A stretch of DNA of 64,000 bases, from assembly GCA_033439265.1 (NCBI GenBank), contig JAVTVX010000031.1, forward strand, positions 12,127,001 through 12,191,000, in the 5' to 3' direction. Position 1 is the first letter of the stretch. The number at the start of each line of letters is the position of its first letter. The notes below the pieces were generated by a model that ran no database searches, was not told the DNA's origin, and saw nothing but the letters and a program-made list of their open reading frames with translations. A program made the position numbers and the translations under genes. The stretch is from Dillenia suffruticosa. Lineage: Eukaryota > Streptophyta > Magnoliopsida > Dilleniales > Dilleniaceae. This document shows, piece by piece, positions 34,842 to 48,170 of the stretch.

Positions 34842-36326
34842 TGGTCGGGTTGTCGAAACCCTCAAATTAATACTGATTCCCCCAATGTAACAAACTGTAG
34901 CAATAGTGATTATCAGATCGAATCCCAAGGGAACTATATTAACTTAACTCCTTAGTAATGCCAAAATAAAATGGGGGGTTTATAAAAGAAATTTCTAAAT
35001 CAAAATTAAATAGGTAAAATTAAAAAACAAATCAAATATGCAAAAATACTAAAATTTAAAGAAGAAATTCAATTCACCAAATTTCGATCCAAGAGTTCAT
35101 ATATTCGATTGTCTTATTGATCATTGGTTGAAAATATTATTCTTGCAATTCAAGCATTTAACCTTAGATCTATTAGGATAGCCATAATAAATCTTGTGTT
35201 TTCCTAAAATAATTGACCAAACCCAGCATCCAATCAAAACTTATCATTAATCGACTAGACACGATAGCGTTCCATATCAAATAATGACAGTATTAAGTTC
35301 TGTGAAAACAGTTAAACCAAAATACAAATAACCAGGATAGCCGTACAATTATTCGATTTTGTTTCATCGATTCCTTAGATTAAAATGAATATCGGCAAAC
35401 GACCCATAAACATATATAACCTATTTGCTACTCGTATCATTCATTCATGACAATTACAGATCACTGAAATCCTAGATACAGTAGAAAAATTGATATTGAA
35501 TTAAATTGTCAGATTAACCAATACCAATTTTTCATAAAAATAAATCAAGAATCGACGAATACTTGAATAAAAGACAAGAAATTAAATTAAGAATATAACC
35601 TCACAATGAAAAACAATCGATTAAAATTCCCCTTGAATTAGAATAAAGAAACTAGCCACTCATGGTGGTAAGTATCAACACAAGAAAATAAAAAATAATG
35701 TTCCTAAAAAGAAAGAAAAAAAAATAAAAAAATAAAACCTAATGAGAGATTGAATGAACTATCATGAAGTTCCTCTCTTTTCTCCTTAAGATGCAGCCAC
35801 CTCCTTGGAGTATTGTGTTTCTCTGCAGCAGTCCTCCCTTTTCTTGTGTAGAGAGTATTATGTTGTGTCTTTGAGTGCAGCCTCTTTTGTATTTACTTTT
35901 GTATTTAAATAAGCAAGGTAGCCGGCCCCTTTTTGTGAAAATAGGAAACTTTCCTTCCTTCTAGTCTTCCAATTTGATTAGAACTCTTCCTCTTCATAGA
36001 AAATAGGAAAGAAGACATTTTCTCCTAAAGAATAATGCAATTTTCCTTTCTTCTAGTTTTCTAATTTAATTAGGACTCTTCCTATTGAGAAAATTAGAAA
36101 CTCTACTAGAATGCTGAAATTAAAATTCAAACTTCCCTTCTTCAAAGTCCAATAAGATGTCTTGACCCAATTAGTTCCAAAATTGCTTTATTAAGCTCAA
36201 TTTGCTCCAAGTCTTCAATTTCAATCTCCTAAAAATAAAATTCAATAAAACCAACCATTAGTGCATTAAACAATTCAAATTCAAATCATGATAACAAAAA
36301 TAAATTGAATAAATTGCATGTTATCA
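34842..36326 (-). repeat. 5' LTR of the Tat/Athila-like fragment
   Basis: On the minus strand it starts TGATAACATGC and ends CAACCCGACCA, next to the primer site. Length is 1,485 bp. No second LTR is present in the window, so the boundaries rest on the TG...CA ends, the primer site and the duplication edge. Confidence 0.65.
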
Positions 36327-36466
36327 ATACTACGCGGATTTCATATATGAGTTTATTCACTGACTCGTTGGTTACAGTGGATATGAGTTTATTCATGCAT
36401 AGCATGGGTTTTGTAGCTAATTTGATTATAAGTAATCATAATTTCAATTTCATTATTTGTTAAAAT
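36327..36466 (+). repeat. Right copy of the perfect 140-bp direct duplication
   Basis: Identical to 33,697-33,836. The base before each copy differs (C left, A right), and so does the base after (A left, G right), which sets the limits. Confidence 0.93.
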
Positions 36467-37139
36467 GAAAGTGATAGCCTCTGTAATATTTTTTATTTAG
36501 ATCTCATTATCATCATTAACCATAGTCTGTGTTATAATTTTAGGTTCATTTTTACATTTTAAGAGGATTCAAAACATATGAAATAATTAAGGCCAAAGCA
36601 TAACAATAAAAACTTATACTAAATATCCGCCCTATTCATATATTATAATAGTTTCTTTATATATGAACAAGTTGGCCAACTTCACTTCGCTTTTGCTCTT
36701 CCTTATTTTTGTCTTTCTAATTTTTGGTCAATAACGTGCTCTCAATTCACACACACACACACACACAGAGATTAGATTATCTATCTTCTTCTTCTCAATT
36801 TCGGGACACATTCTCGTGAGGCTTGGCAAGTAGGAACTTTGGTGAAGTCGAGTTATTTTTTTTGTATTATATCAATAGGTATTCGAAATTATATTCTGAT
36901 TAATTTAATTCGAAATTTACAATGACTTATTTAAAAGAGTTATGTTTCTAACGTAATCTTACATAAATTTTGAGTCGAATTTAGAATTTTAATTAAAAGA
37001 TCGAATATCATATCTTATTAAACCAACCTAACATTAGTCGGTGAAATTGAGTTATGGGAAGTCAGATAATACAACATGGTATAATTTTGAAGTTCAATTT
37101 AAAGGACTCATATTTGACTCTCTCTCCACTGGAGCCTTT
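36467..37139. other. AT-rich stretch with a (CA)n microsatellite
   Basis: A (CA)10 run lies at 36,748-36,767. The remainder is AT-rich with no recognised gene or element ends; it leads into unit B. Confidence 0.5.
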
Positions 37140-37440
37140 TCTGGGTCGAAGTCTCTTAAAGGACTATTAAAGGACAATGCCGTTCTTGATTACGTATCAG
37201 ATTTCATTTTTGTTATTAGTTTAACCCTCATCGGACATTTGACAAGGATTGGCTGACAAATCTATGTGGGCATGGGCCACAAAGTCAGGTTCGTGGGCCT
37301 GTTACTGTTACTTTAAGTTGGGCCTATTGGCCCAATTGATATCTTACAACCTACCCAATTCCCACGTCTTTATTTTTCTAAATATTTTTATTTTTATTAA
37401 TGGATAATTGGTTTAATGAAAAGAAAGCAAAGTCCCTTTA

Positions 37441-38248
37441 CAGGTGAGCACTAATCGGTTAAAAACAAAAAAAAATTATTTTTACCAAATCATTTATTTA
37501 TATTTTTTGTGGTTTATTTAGCATTCGATTTGCTTTTATGTAAAACCAAATTTTAATTTGATTTATTTGAACGGTTATCGGTTTTAATAATTTTTATTTC
37601 GATCAAATCGAATTAACCAAATTAATTAAATATATTATATATATTTAATAATTTTTATTTATATAAATATTATTATACTATTATAATTAAAAATTAAACG
37701 AGAAAAACTTAAAAAGTAAAATTAGTATAGTAGAGAGTACACAATTAATAAAAAAATTTTAGTTTTTATCTTTGTAATTCCAAATTTCCAATATTCATTC
37801 CATTTTATGGTTCTTTTACTCTGAAACTTGAGACTCTCGTTCATGCTTCTCTCTCTCTTTCCTTCTCCTATTTCACTTCTTTTTCACTCCCAAAATTTAA
37901 TTTATTTGAAATTTTTAAAATGACATTTGGTGAACTAAAATTATAAATAAATTTTAAATTTTAAAATTATAATTTATAGTCAAAAGTTGATATGAATGTT
38001 ATATATATATATATATATACATAAACATCAATAAAAAGTAACGTTTCTTAAAAAAATTTTATAGTAAAAGATTTAATCATTCGGTTAATTTGGAGAATCG
38101 AATCAAAATAACCACCTAATTTGGAAAAATGAATTGTCAGTTTTTAGTCTATTTAATTAAACGATAGTTATGAAAATTAAATAATCGAATTAAATCGATT
38201 ATTTCAATTTTGATCATTTGGATTACGGTTTAACCGAATGCTCACCTC
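37441..38248. mobile_element. hAT-like non-autonomous element
   Basis: Starts CAGGTGAGCACTAATCGGTT and ends AACCGAATGCTCACCT. These inverted ends, with the AGGTGAGCA / TGCTCACCT core and internal CGGTT / AACCG, match a widespread plant hAT-type MITE terminus. The ~0.8-kb AT-rich interior has no coding. The insertion is missing from units A and C. I could not make out a clean 8-bp target duplication, so the exact edges are uncertain. Confidence 0.65.
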
Positions 38249-39897
38249 TAATTCTTTTAATCAAGATTCAGATTCGAATTTTAGAAATGAATAAAAATAC
38301 ATTAGAAGAGCTTCTCCTAAAGAGAATTTGATAGCAACTTGAGATGAATTTGACGGAATATGATTTCAGATATCGATCGGTTAGAAACAAAATATATATA
38401 TATATATATATATTTGGTGCAAAGACAGTGACACCCTCTTTTATTCATCAATACAATCATGTTGAAGCGCCAACCTTGGGCCTCCGATACTACTCTTCAT
38501 GAGAGAATTTACTAAGTAATCTCGTGGATTTCTCTAGCAAAATGGGGCTTAAAACTTGATCATGCTTGTTTTTCCAAACAATAACACATGCAGATTCTGC
38601 GAATCATGTTGTTCTGAACCTAGAGAAAAACATCGGCACTTTCTTTTTATTCTTTTTTCTTTTGAGGAAAATGGAAATTTTATTAGATTTTAGAACTTTT
38701 CAAATTATCTTGTTCTGAACCAAAAGAAGAGGGAGTAAGAAAATCTGTAGTATATGTCAGGCTACGTTACGATTTTGAATTTATTTCTGAAATAATGTAT
38801 AAAACAAAGTTTTTAATTATGTTACAATAAAACCTAAGACAACGTCATTTAGATTTTGTCTATCGGGGTTTCATGTATTCTAAATATAAACATTTTTTAA
38901 AGGGCACCATTTAAAAGACTCAATTTCTCGTGTGAGAGAGACAGAGACAGAGACAGAGACAGAGATAGAATAACAATTTTTATTTCTCAAATTATATTAT
39001 TTTTTTCTAGTTTAATTCCCTGCATATAATCTGTGATAATTTTTCGGGTACCTTTTCTAGAAAGGTAAAAGCAAATCAGCATTGTAAGGGATGGATTCAT
39101 GGAATTCTTGCATTTGCAGCAATTTTTTTTTTTTTTTTAAGATTTAAAAATAGGAAGCTTCTAATATAGTCATACATAAACATATACACAACTTAGTGAA
39201 ATTAAGTCAATAAAATCCAAATGTATGGTAGGAAAAATCCAAAATTGTCAATCAACAAACAGAGAATTAGATATAAGCAAGTCATATCAGCCAAAATTTT
39301 GGACCTGTAATTTATGCATGAAAACTTTTCTTTTCTTTTCTTTTCTTTTCTTTTTTGGGGGGTGGGGGAGAGGTGGGCTTATCCACATATTAATTATTCA
39401 AAAAGGAAGTGTGATAAAGAAGAACTCAATTTACCTGCGTCTTATCTTTCTTTTCTTCACCAATTTTTCTTCCTCATCTCATGTATAACATGCATTGTTC
39501 CTAAACATATTGTCATGTAAATAGAGGAATTCATGATCTTATGGTCATCTTTTTTGACCAAAATGCTTTGAAATGACTTTGATATGCTAGAAGCATAAGC
39601 CAAAAAAATATTTTTAGGAATATATATCACGAGTATCCGTGTTTCATATGAAAATTTATTCGAAAAAAGAATAAGGTATCCTAAAATAATAAAATCAATT
39701 CAAAAATATTTACTTCTTTTTTTTGTGAATGACATTTTCATATGGAGATTCCTTCTTTTTTTTTTTTTTGAGATTATCTTAAATTGGCAAATGGGTGTTC
39801 CAAATAATAACTTCTCCTCATAAACAAAGGAAAAAAAAAATTACTCGATGATGAGTGAAAATTGATTTGATAAATATTGATATTCTACACTAAAGAT

Positions 39898-40065
39898 GCC
39901 TAGTCAGGTGAGCAGCTGGATAGTAATAACTTTTAATCAACATCTTGAGTTCGAGACTTTTGTATAGTGAAAACAGTTGTAGGGAGAGTTTTGTATTTAA
40001 GGATCCAATCCAACTCAGGATATAATATGATTTTTGAAATAGGGTTTATCAAAAAAAAATACATA
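39898..40065 (+). mobile_element. tRNA-derived SINE-like element, copy in unit B
   Basis: Partner of 11,838-12,018. Its left edge is lost in a deletion, but it keeps the best box B of the three copies (GAGTTCGAGAC at 39,947-39,957) about 50 bases after CTAGTCAGG. The right target duplication GTGAAATGATT is at 40,066-40,076. Confidence 0.7.
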
Positions 40066-40125
40066 GTGAAATGATTTTTGAGGATAACCTTAAAAAAATA
40101 AATAAATAAAAAATAAATAAATAAA

Positions 40126-40302
40126 TCACATGGTGTCTTCAATGGCAGATCCATGGTCTCACAAGAGGCTGAAAACCGAACAGTGGGGACTATGAGTACA
40201 CATCTGTGTTTCCTTGCGCCTTCTCAAGTCAATTTCACAGAATAAACCAAAAACATTTTAGTTTACAACTTTCCTTCGTGGAAAGCATGCATTCGCAATT
40301 TT
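40126..40302 (+). repeat. Conserved ~180-bp block, copy B1
   Basis: Shares TCACATGG, AACAGTGGGGACTATGAG, CACATCTGTGTTTCCTTGC and CTTCGTGGAAAGCATGC with the other four copies. B1 and B2 are about 1.55 kb apart. Confidence 0.72.
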
Positions 40303-41672
40303 GTTTTTTGTTTTTTTGTTTTTTTTTTGTTTTTGTTTTGAACTAAATGATTAATTTGTGTTTTGATGTTAAATCCAGCTGGGCCTAGTTCACTTGCAAT
40401 TTATTTGATGTTTCATTCATATTTCCAATGGAATCCCTATGTACATACGTTCCCATTTCAATTCTATGGTTGCTTCCACTCAATTTCCTTACTAAAATAC
40501 CCATATTTTTTTTTTCTTAACTAAGTGAGGAGTTGAATAATATCCAACATAATAGTTGTAAAATCTTTGTTCTTGCATATGTTTATTTTGTAGATTTTTT
40601 TTTTTTTCTTTGATATGAGATTCGTGAATTTAAGATCTGTTTGGTTTACGTATGGCTAATGGCTATTGACAATCACTGATAGTTTTTCTTAATTAATATT
40701 AATATTTGGTTGTCCTAATAATGGTTTCTGTTTATATATAAAATAACCAAAATAATAAATTTATATTAATAAATCTTTTTAATTTTTTTAAAATATTTTA
40801 TTTCATATTATTGTTGCATATTGGAGTATGAAGTTCATAAATATAATATGTATTTTTAGAAATAATTGATTAAAATATGTATAATAAAAAATGATCCAAA
40901 TCATATAACATCCATGAGTTTATAAAAAAAGATAATCTTTGTAACTATTTTTTGAAAAAAAAGATAGTCAATTAATCCAAATACATATAATAATAATTTA
41001 AATAATTCTTTTCTTAATAAAAAATTAAACAAATACATATTATTTCAATTAATTCAATCACTGATTGAGACGCAGATAATTCGCTCTCTTTAAGGAGATT
41101 CAAGTTTTCTATGATAAGCAAAGTTTAAAAACCGATGCAATAGATTTCACTTAACACATTCCCTCCGGAATACAACTGTCCAATAATTTATTCTTTAGTT
41201 CAAAACAATTCTATACAAATATTTGAATTCAAAACTCTATTAAGAACATAATTCTTTTACTCATAATTCAAAAATGAGGTTCTTATTTATAAGTGAAAAA
41301 GATTTTTATCTCATTAAATAAAATGTTAGTGGCAGATAGAATTGTAACCCTCACTCACCCAATTACCAAGCAATTTATACTCCACTACTCTCACGATTAC
41401 ACAACTTATACTCCATTACTCAATATTAAAAGTATCTATTAGTTACTAACTCTATTACTCAAGATTAAAAATGTTTATTAATAATTTATTCTATTAATCA
41501 ATATTAAAAATGTTCATTAATAATTCACATTAGTAATTTAGGTGTAAGTTACAATACAACCATTATTGAGAATCAAGACATTATCTTATATAATACATGC
41601 ACTCACCCTATAAAAATAGAATCATTGTGTTATCTATTAGTGAAATTCAATTATATATATATATATATATTA

Positions 41673-41848
41673 TCACATTCTAGCTTCCATTGCAGCTATA
41701 TGGTCTCACAAGAGGCTGAAAATTGAACAGTGGGGACAACCGAGTGCACATCTGAGTTTCCTTGCACTTTCTCAAGTCAATTTCACAGAACAAGCCAAAA
41801 AAGTTTTAGTTTACACCTTTCCTTCGTGGAAAGCATGCATTCACAATT
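41673..41848 (+). repeat. Conserved ~180-bp block, copy B2
   Basis: Second copy in unit B, with GAACAGTGGGGACAACCGAG, where a small change breaks the frame shared elsewhere. It is followed by the same poly-T run and GATGTTAAATCCAG segment, showing that a block larger than 1 kb was duplicated inside the unit. Confidence 0.72.
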
Positions 41849-42278
41849 TTTTTTTTTTTTTTTTTTTTGAATTAGATGAATAATTTGTGTTGGGTTTTGA
41901 TGTTAAATCCAGGTGGGCCTAGTTTACTTGCAATTTATTTGTGAGGAATTGAAAAAGATCCAACGTGATAGTTGTAAAATCTTTTTTCCTGCATATGTAA
42001 GTTTTGTAGATTTTTTTTTATTATTATTATTCGAGATGAGATTCGAGAATTTAAGATTTTTTTGGTTTAGATATGGTTGGAGGCTATTGACAATCAGTTT
42101 ACTAATACCTCCTTGTCCTGATAACAGTTTATCAAAAACAATAATTTATATTAATTAAATTTGTTTTATTTTTTAAAATATTTCTTTTCATATTATTGCA
42201 TATAAAATTTATAAATATAATATTTATTTTTAAAAAATAACTAATTCAAATATGTATAATAAAAAAATTGATGCAAAT

Positions 42279-44684
42279 GAGGCTTTGGTAATTAGAATGA
42301 GGAACAAGGTACTATTTTAGAATTTCTCACAATATTCTATACGGTTCTGGTAAACAATTTCTTCAAGAAAAAAGAGTCACACATAATTACATATAGAAAT
42401 GATTTAAATATCAGTCAAACAGATTTTTTTCTTATCAAAAGGGATGATAGAACGAACCATAAGGATTGTAAAGTTATATCGGGGTGAATGCAGCAACTCA
42501 GTATAGCCTTTTAGTTTTAGATGTACGTATGCCTAAAAGACAAAAAAAAGTATCGTCTATTTATGGAACCAAAATTAAGTAGTGGAATCTTAAAAAAAAA
42601 GTGACGATTTTTAGAGACAAATTAATTCAAGTGACAAATTGATCTACTAATAATGACCCAAAAATAATGCGGAAAGAGATATGTAATAATATTAAGAATA
42701 TATGTAGGGAGATTCTTAGCGTATTTAAGGGTCGAGCCCTAATAAACAAGGAGTCATGGTGTTGGAACGAGAAAATATAAACTGCTATCCAAAATAAATA
42801 AGTGTGTTATGAGAATATTAAAAATAGTAGAAATAGCGATATATATCAAAAAATATAAAGTGAAAAAAGAAAAGTAAAAAAAATTATCCACGAATTAAAG
42901 AGTAAGGTGTATAAAGAATTATACAAGAGATTAGATAGGTGTATTAAGAGTAAAATTAATAGTGTACTTATAAGGAATGAGCACATAAAAAAACGTTGAA
43001 GGGACTATTTTAATAATATCTTTAATGTTGAGAGTACAATAGAAATAAAAAACATTATGGTACCTGTAAAAGAGGTTAATAGAAATTTTAAACATAAAAT
43101 TTATCCCTACAAAATAAAGAAAATTTTAAAGAGAATGAAAAATAATAAAATCATAGGATCCGATGGTATTCTCATTGAGGTGTGGAAATATTTGAATGGA
43201 TATAATATAATAATATTAACGGATCTTTTCAATAAAATTTAACAAATCAAGAAAATGCTCTAAGTATGAAGAGAAAGTACACTTGTATCATTATATAAGA
43301 ATAAATAAGACATATAAGATTACTCCAATTATAGATGAATTAAATTTATGAGTCATACCATAAAATTATAAGAGAGAGTGATAGAGTATAAATTGAGATT
43401 GAAAATAAGTGTGTATCAAAATCAATTTGAATTTATGTCGGAAAGATTGACCACTGAAACAATTTATTTGTTAAGATATTTGATGGAGATATTTAGAATA
43501 CAGAATAAAGACATATATATATAGTATTCATTAATTTAGAAAAAGCATATGATAGAGTCCCAATAGACGTATTATGGTGGACGCTAATAAAAAAAAAAAG
43601 AGATTTTCTTAAAATATATTAATTTTATTATAAATATGTATGAAAGAGTTGTAATCAATGTAAAAACTTGTAAGAATCTAAACAATAACTTCTCTATTAA
43701 CACTAGGTTCCATCAAGACTCGACATTGAATCTCATTTTTTTTTTTTTTTTTACAATAGTGATAAATGAAATCACAAAAAATATTTAAGAGAAATACCAT
43801 AATATATATTTTTTACAGATGATACAATATTAGTTGATGAAACTAAAGAGTGTATTAATAGTAAATTAGAGTTATGGGGGTTACACTAAAATCTAAAAAA
43901 TTTAGATTAACTAAATCAAAAACTGAGTATATGAAATATAGTTTGAACAACAATTATCAGTGTGATGAAAAAACGATTATGTTAGAAGGAAAATACATAA
44001 AAAAAGGAAACATTTTAAATATTTTGGTTCCATCATTCAAAATAATAGTAATATAGATGTGGATGTGAATCATAAAATTCAAGTGCATTGGATGAAATGA
44101 AGAAAGATATCCAAAATTCCATGATAGCATTGTATTTAAAGGGAAAGTTCTATAAAATTGTAATAAGACATGCACTATTATATAACATTAAGTGTTTGGT
44201 CATTAAGCAAAAATAAAAACAAAAACAAAAATTGACTATAGTAAAAATAAGAATATTTTGATGAATATGTGACAAAACTAAAAAAAAAAACAAAAAAACA
44301 AAGAAAAAACAAAAATGAAGAGATATATAATAAATTGGGAGTTAATTTAACTATGCATAAAATGCAAGAATATTGCATGAGGTGGTTTGAGCATGTATAT
44401 CGAAAACCCAAAAAAGCACCGCTGAGGAGAATCAAAAACTTAATATAGGAAATTTAATAAAATGTAGTGATAAATTGTTGAAAATTTGGATACAAATTAT
44501 TCGTAAAGACATGATAATTAAGGGTTAGTTAAGAAGATAATTTTGGATAAAAATGAATAGTATAAAAGAATTCGTAAAAACAAAACCTGTACTTTTGTAC
44601 CTTTTTTTCACACGATATTTCTCTTAAATGACCGATCTCAAAATTTGTATTTAAGAATCAGATTGTCGTTATTGTTATAAAAAA
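42279..44684 (+). mobile_element. 5'-truncated RTE-clade LINE (copy 1)
   Basis: An insertion in unit B of about 2.4 kb that splits a sequence continuous in unit A near 13,690. Its flanks are AAAATTGATGCAAAT (up to 42,278) and AAAATTGATAAAAAT (up to 44,700), a target duplication with a few mismatches. The tail GTCGTTATTGTTAT is a short TTG/ATT repeat rather than poly-A, typical of RTE elements. It begins inside the endonuclease domain. Confidence 0.87.
42281..44450 (+). pseudogene. RTE endonuclease end and reverse transcriptase (dead)
   Basis: Pieces in order: the endonuclease C-terminus KKESHIITYRNDLNISQTDF and DCKVISG; the linker YKELYKRLDR; and the reverse transcriptase start KRMKNNKIIGSDGILIEVWK. 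Then come NQFEFMSERLTTETIYLLRY, INLEKAYDRVPIDVLWW, the active site as FLQMIQY (FADD lost), LTKSKTEYMKYSL and, near the end, CMRWFEHVYRKPKKAPLRR. The last is the conserved RTE C-terminal 'RLRWFGHVQRRP' motif. Many stops and frame changes. RTE LINEs copy themselves by target-primed reverse transcription. Confidence 0.9.
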
Positions 44685-46149
44685 AAAAATTGATAAAAAT
44701 CATATAACATCCATGATTTTATAAGAAAAAACAATTTTATAACTATTTTAAAAAAATACAATTAATTAATCCAATTACATACGATAATAATAATTTAAAT
44801 AAATCTTATCTTAATAAAAAATTAAATAATTAATTAATTCAAATTTTATATTCGTTATCATTAATGTAAAGTTGTAAAATAGTAAAAATTGTTTGAAAAT
44901 AGTTTGTGAAGAATCAAAAGATAATTTGTGAACCTAATAACTTTTTTGCAACTCTTGAATTATCAACTAAAATTCCATCAGCCGACTAGACACTAATTTT
45001 AGCCGTCAGAAAAGCCAAGAGTCAAAAGCGTCCGTTAGCAGTTATACCAAACATCCCCTTATACTTGGACAATGAAGAAAAATTCTTTCTATATAATTAT
45101 TAAGTAAATTAGAATATCTTGTCCATGAAAAAATGCAGCCAATTGTTGTGCTTTGCTTGGTAGATTTTAGTTCTTCCTAAGTGAAGGTTCCCTAAAAAAG
45201 GCAATTGGTAGAATAATTCAACTAAAAATTTTCTTAAATGAAGAATTAAATCACTCATTGAGTCACATTCTTTGCATGCGCGTAAAGCAAATCATCTTCC
45301 ATACTACTCTGGCGAATTTATGGCAATAACAAAATATTATCGTAAACGTTACTCTACTTGGAGGTAAGGAAAAAAAGTCAAGAAAATAATAAATAATATA
45401 GAATATTAAAAAAAAAAAAAAAGTACTTTTCTCTTGCCGGACAAGTCTCTTCTTCTTTTTATTTTTTTTTTATTCCTCTTCAAAAAAAGGAAAATATATG
45501 AATACCATATGTTCATATATTTTCATTTTTGGTAATTTACAATGGTAAGATTTATTTTTTTTAAAAATATTTTATAATTTAAGTCAAATAACTAGTAAAA
45601 ATACTCATGATAATATCCAAAAAGTCTAATTATTTCTATCATCCTTAACATAAAATTTTTTTTGTTTATGTGTGTGAATTTAGAATCAAGATAAAATGAT
45701 TGCGTAATTATAATATACTAAACCCCACCAAATCAAAAGAGGGACTGAGCTGGAATTTCTAAAATTTGAAATTGGGGAAATCATTAGCACACTGGTCGGG
45801 TAGTTTCTCGGCACTTTCTCTGAGCCAGTTCTTATTGAAAAATATATATTTAGTTTTGTTCACACTTTTCATAGTTGTTTTTGGATTTCCCAGTAATTTC
45901 CTATCTGACTAAGTGGTTGTGTATTCTCAATTTAGTGGGGTCTTAGCTTCTCTCAATTTAGTTTTATTTTTTACTTTTATTTGATTTATAATATTTTTTA
46001 AATAAAATAATTTTTTTTTTATAGAAAAATATGGTGTTTTGTAAATTGAAATAAATTTAACTTAAACCCAATCTAATTTCAATTTTACGAAATTTTAACT
46101 TTTTTTTTCGGTCGGAGCCCTTGGTATTTTTTCACAAAAGGTAGTCCAC

Positions 46150-47011
46150 CTTACAACAACAATAACAAGTTAAGTTTTAATACCAAATTTTAGAGTCAGT
46201 CATTTGATAAACAAATATCAAGAAGATGAAAAGATACAAGAGTGTTAATTTAATTTATACAGATTCTCTTATACCACTCATTTCTATCTAAAACCATTTT
46301 CTCAACTAAACTCTTAAATTTTCAATAATCTATCTTTACATTTTACTAAATCTATTATATTTAAGTTTTTAGTTCTCCTAAACAGCGTGTTTTTGAATTT
46401 TCGTTACACATGCTCAAATCACCTCAAACGGTACTTTTGCATCTTATTCACAATTGAACTAACTCCTAACTTATTACGTATCTCATTGTTCTAATTCTAT
46501 CTCTTCTAATTTTATCACACTTCAACTTAAATATTTTCATTTCAACTACAACCATTTTATACTTTTGTTATTATTTAATAATCCAACACTTAACGTTTTA
46601 CAATAGTGCAGACCTTACTGCAATTTTATAGAATTTTTCTTTCAAATGCAATGATATCGTGCAATCATAAAGAAATCCAAATACTTTTCTCCATTTTATC
46701 GAATCCGCTTGAATTCTATGATTCTTATCCTCATTTATATTGCTATCATTCTAAATAATGAAACCAAAATATTTATAACGTTCACTATTTGGTATATTTT
46801 TATTTTCTAAACTAATCGTTTTCCACTAAATTTATATATTATATATTCAGTTTTTGATTTAGTCAATATAAATTCTCTGGATTCTAATATGACACTCTAT
46901 AACTTTAATTTACCACTAATACACTCTCTAATTTTATCAATTAATACTATATCATCTATAAAAAGTATACATCATACTATTTTATTTTTAATACTTTTTG
47001 TGATTTCATCT
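46150..47011 (-). pseudogene. RTE LINE copy 2, 3' part of reverse transcriptase frame
   Basis: Minus-strand reading contains LTKSKTEYIIYKFSGK, a KYFGFII-like strand, KFYKIAVRSALL and the end motif with a frame break, parallel to 43,780-44,450 of copy 1. Confidence 0.8.
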
Positions 47012-48170
47012 TGTTAGCGAAATTGTTGCCGAAACTTTTGATATTGATGATAACAAAATCTTTTATATTTTTCTAACATTTTTATTAAATGTGTAGATTA
47101 AATCATTTTTTAAAAATTCACATAAAAGTTGCATAAAAATTACTATAGAGCTTGCTATAGAGATTGTTCTAGAAAAAGAAGTTCTTTTTATTAATTGAAA
47201 ACCTAGCTTAGCAATGTAAGTATAGATTGAGTAATATACTTTGTCCAAAAATATATTCAGATATACATTTCAATGATTTAGGAACTGAAAATCACATTTT
47301 TGATAAGAAATTTCAAAATCCAGAAAGACAGGAAATTTTCCAAGAGTGGTGATATGATCATTTGCACATATTCATTCAATCTATTATATTTCTTTAGGTG
47401 ATCAAGCATTTTCAAATTCGGAAATTACAAATTAAAGAAAGTGTATAGGGTTATAAATTTAAATATTTAGAGTATTAAAAGTTTGAGAATAAGTGTGAGA
47501 AATTTGTGGGTAAAGTTGATTGGTCACTCGATCTTACAAAGCAAGAAGTATATTCAGAAGATAATTTTTTTGGAAGGATTTCGGATTTTCAGCAATGTTT
47601 AATAATTAGAAAAATCCAAGTCATAATTTATAAATGTCAAGAGTGAAATTCAAATTTTAAATTTGAATTTCAACATATGAAAAATCTGAAAAAATTAAGA
47701 GAAGTTTCAACCTACAAATTAGGACGTTCTTTAGGAAAGTTACCGATTTTTTTGTGGTAATTTTGTTCTATCATAATAGGTTTTTAAAAACTGAAAATTT
47801 AATTCAAAATTTATAAATGTTAAGAGTGAAATTCAAATTTAAAATTTAAATTTTTATGATTGATATATCTAAAGAAATCAGAAGAAATTTTTTGGTAACA
47901 AATCAGAAAGTTACCATCATTTTACAGCAATAAAAGTTTACTGAGGAACCAACTTTGAAAATATACATCTTCAACGATGGTAACAAGTTTTGAAGGTATT
48001 CTTCTGAAATTAAAACACTGATATACAGATAACATATAGCAATTTTTATAGAGTGTTTTCGGCATTCTTGAGTTAGATATTCATTCTAAAAGTTTACTAG
48101 TTGAACAGTCAAAATCATGTTATATATTTGGTCTAGTGAGATAGTTTGGTGATTGTTTCTCTGTTAGACA
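47012..48170 (+). repeat. 5' LTR of nested copia (3' end lost)
   Basis: Collinear with the first ~1.15 kb of the 3' LTR, including TCCAGAAAGACAGGAAATTTT and GGAAGGATTTCGGATTTTCA. Similarity stops near GATTGTTTCTCTGTTAGA, so the rest of this LTR, the primer site and the coding region were deleted. Confidence 0.82.

Larger units (their letters stand above)
33837..36326 (-). mobile_element. Truncated Tat/Athila-like Ty3/gypsy fragment
   Basis: On the minus strand it consists of a 5' LTR (34,842-36,326), a tRNA-Asp-type primer site (34,821-34,836), then directly the C-terminal half of gag and the first residues of the protease, ending abruptly at 33,837. The rest of pol and the 3' LTR are missing, and the leader plus N-terminal gag are deleted. 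It sits between perfect 140-bp direct repeats rather than a 5-bp target duplication, so it did not arrive by ordinary integration in this form. The gag zinc knuckle and primer site support the Tat/Athila branch. Confidence 0.8.

Noticed and set aside
33697-36466. 140-bp flanking repeats read as LTRs of a small retrotransposon
   Set aside because: They lack TG...CA ends, primer site or polypurine tract next to them, while a genuine LTR and primer site lie inside the interval.
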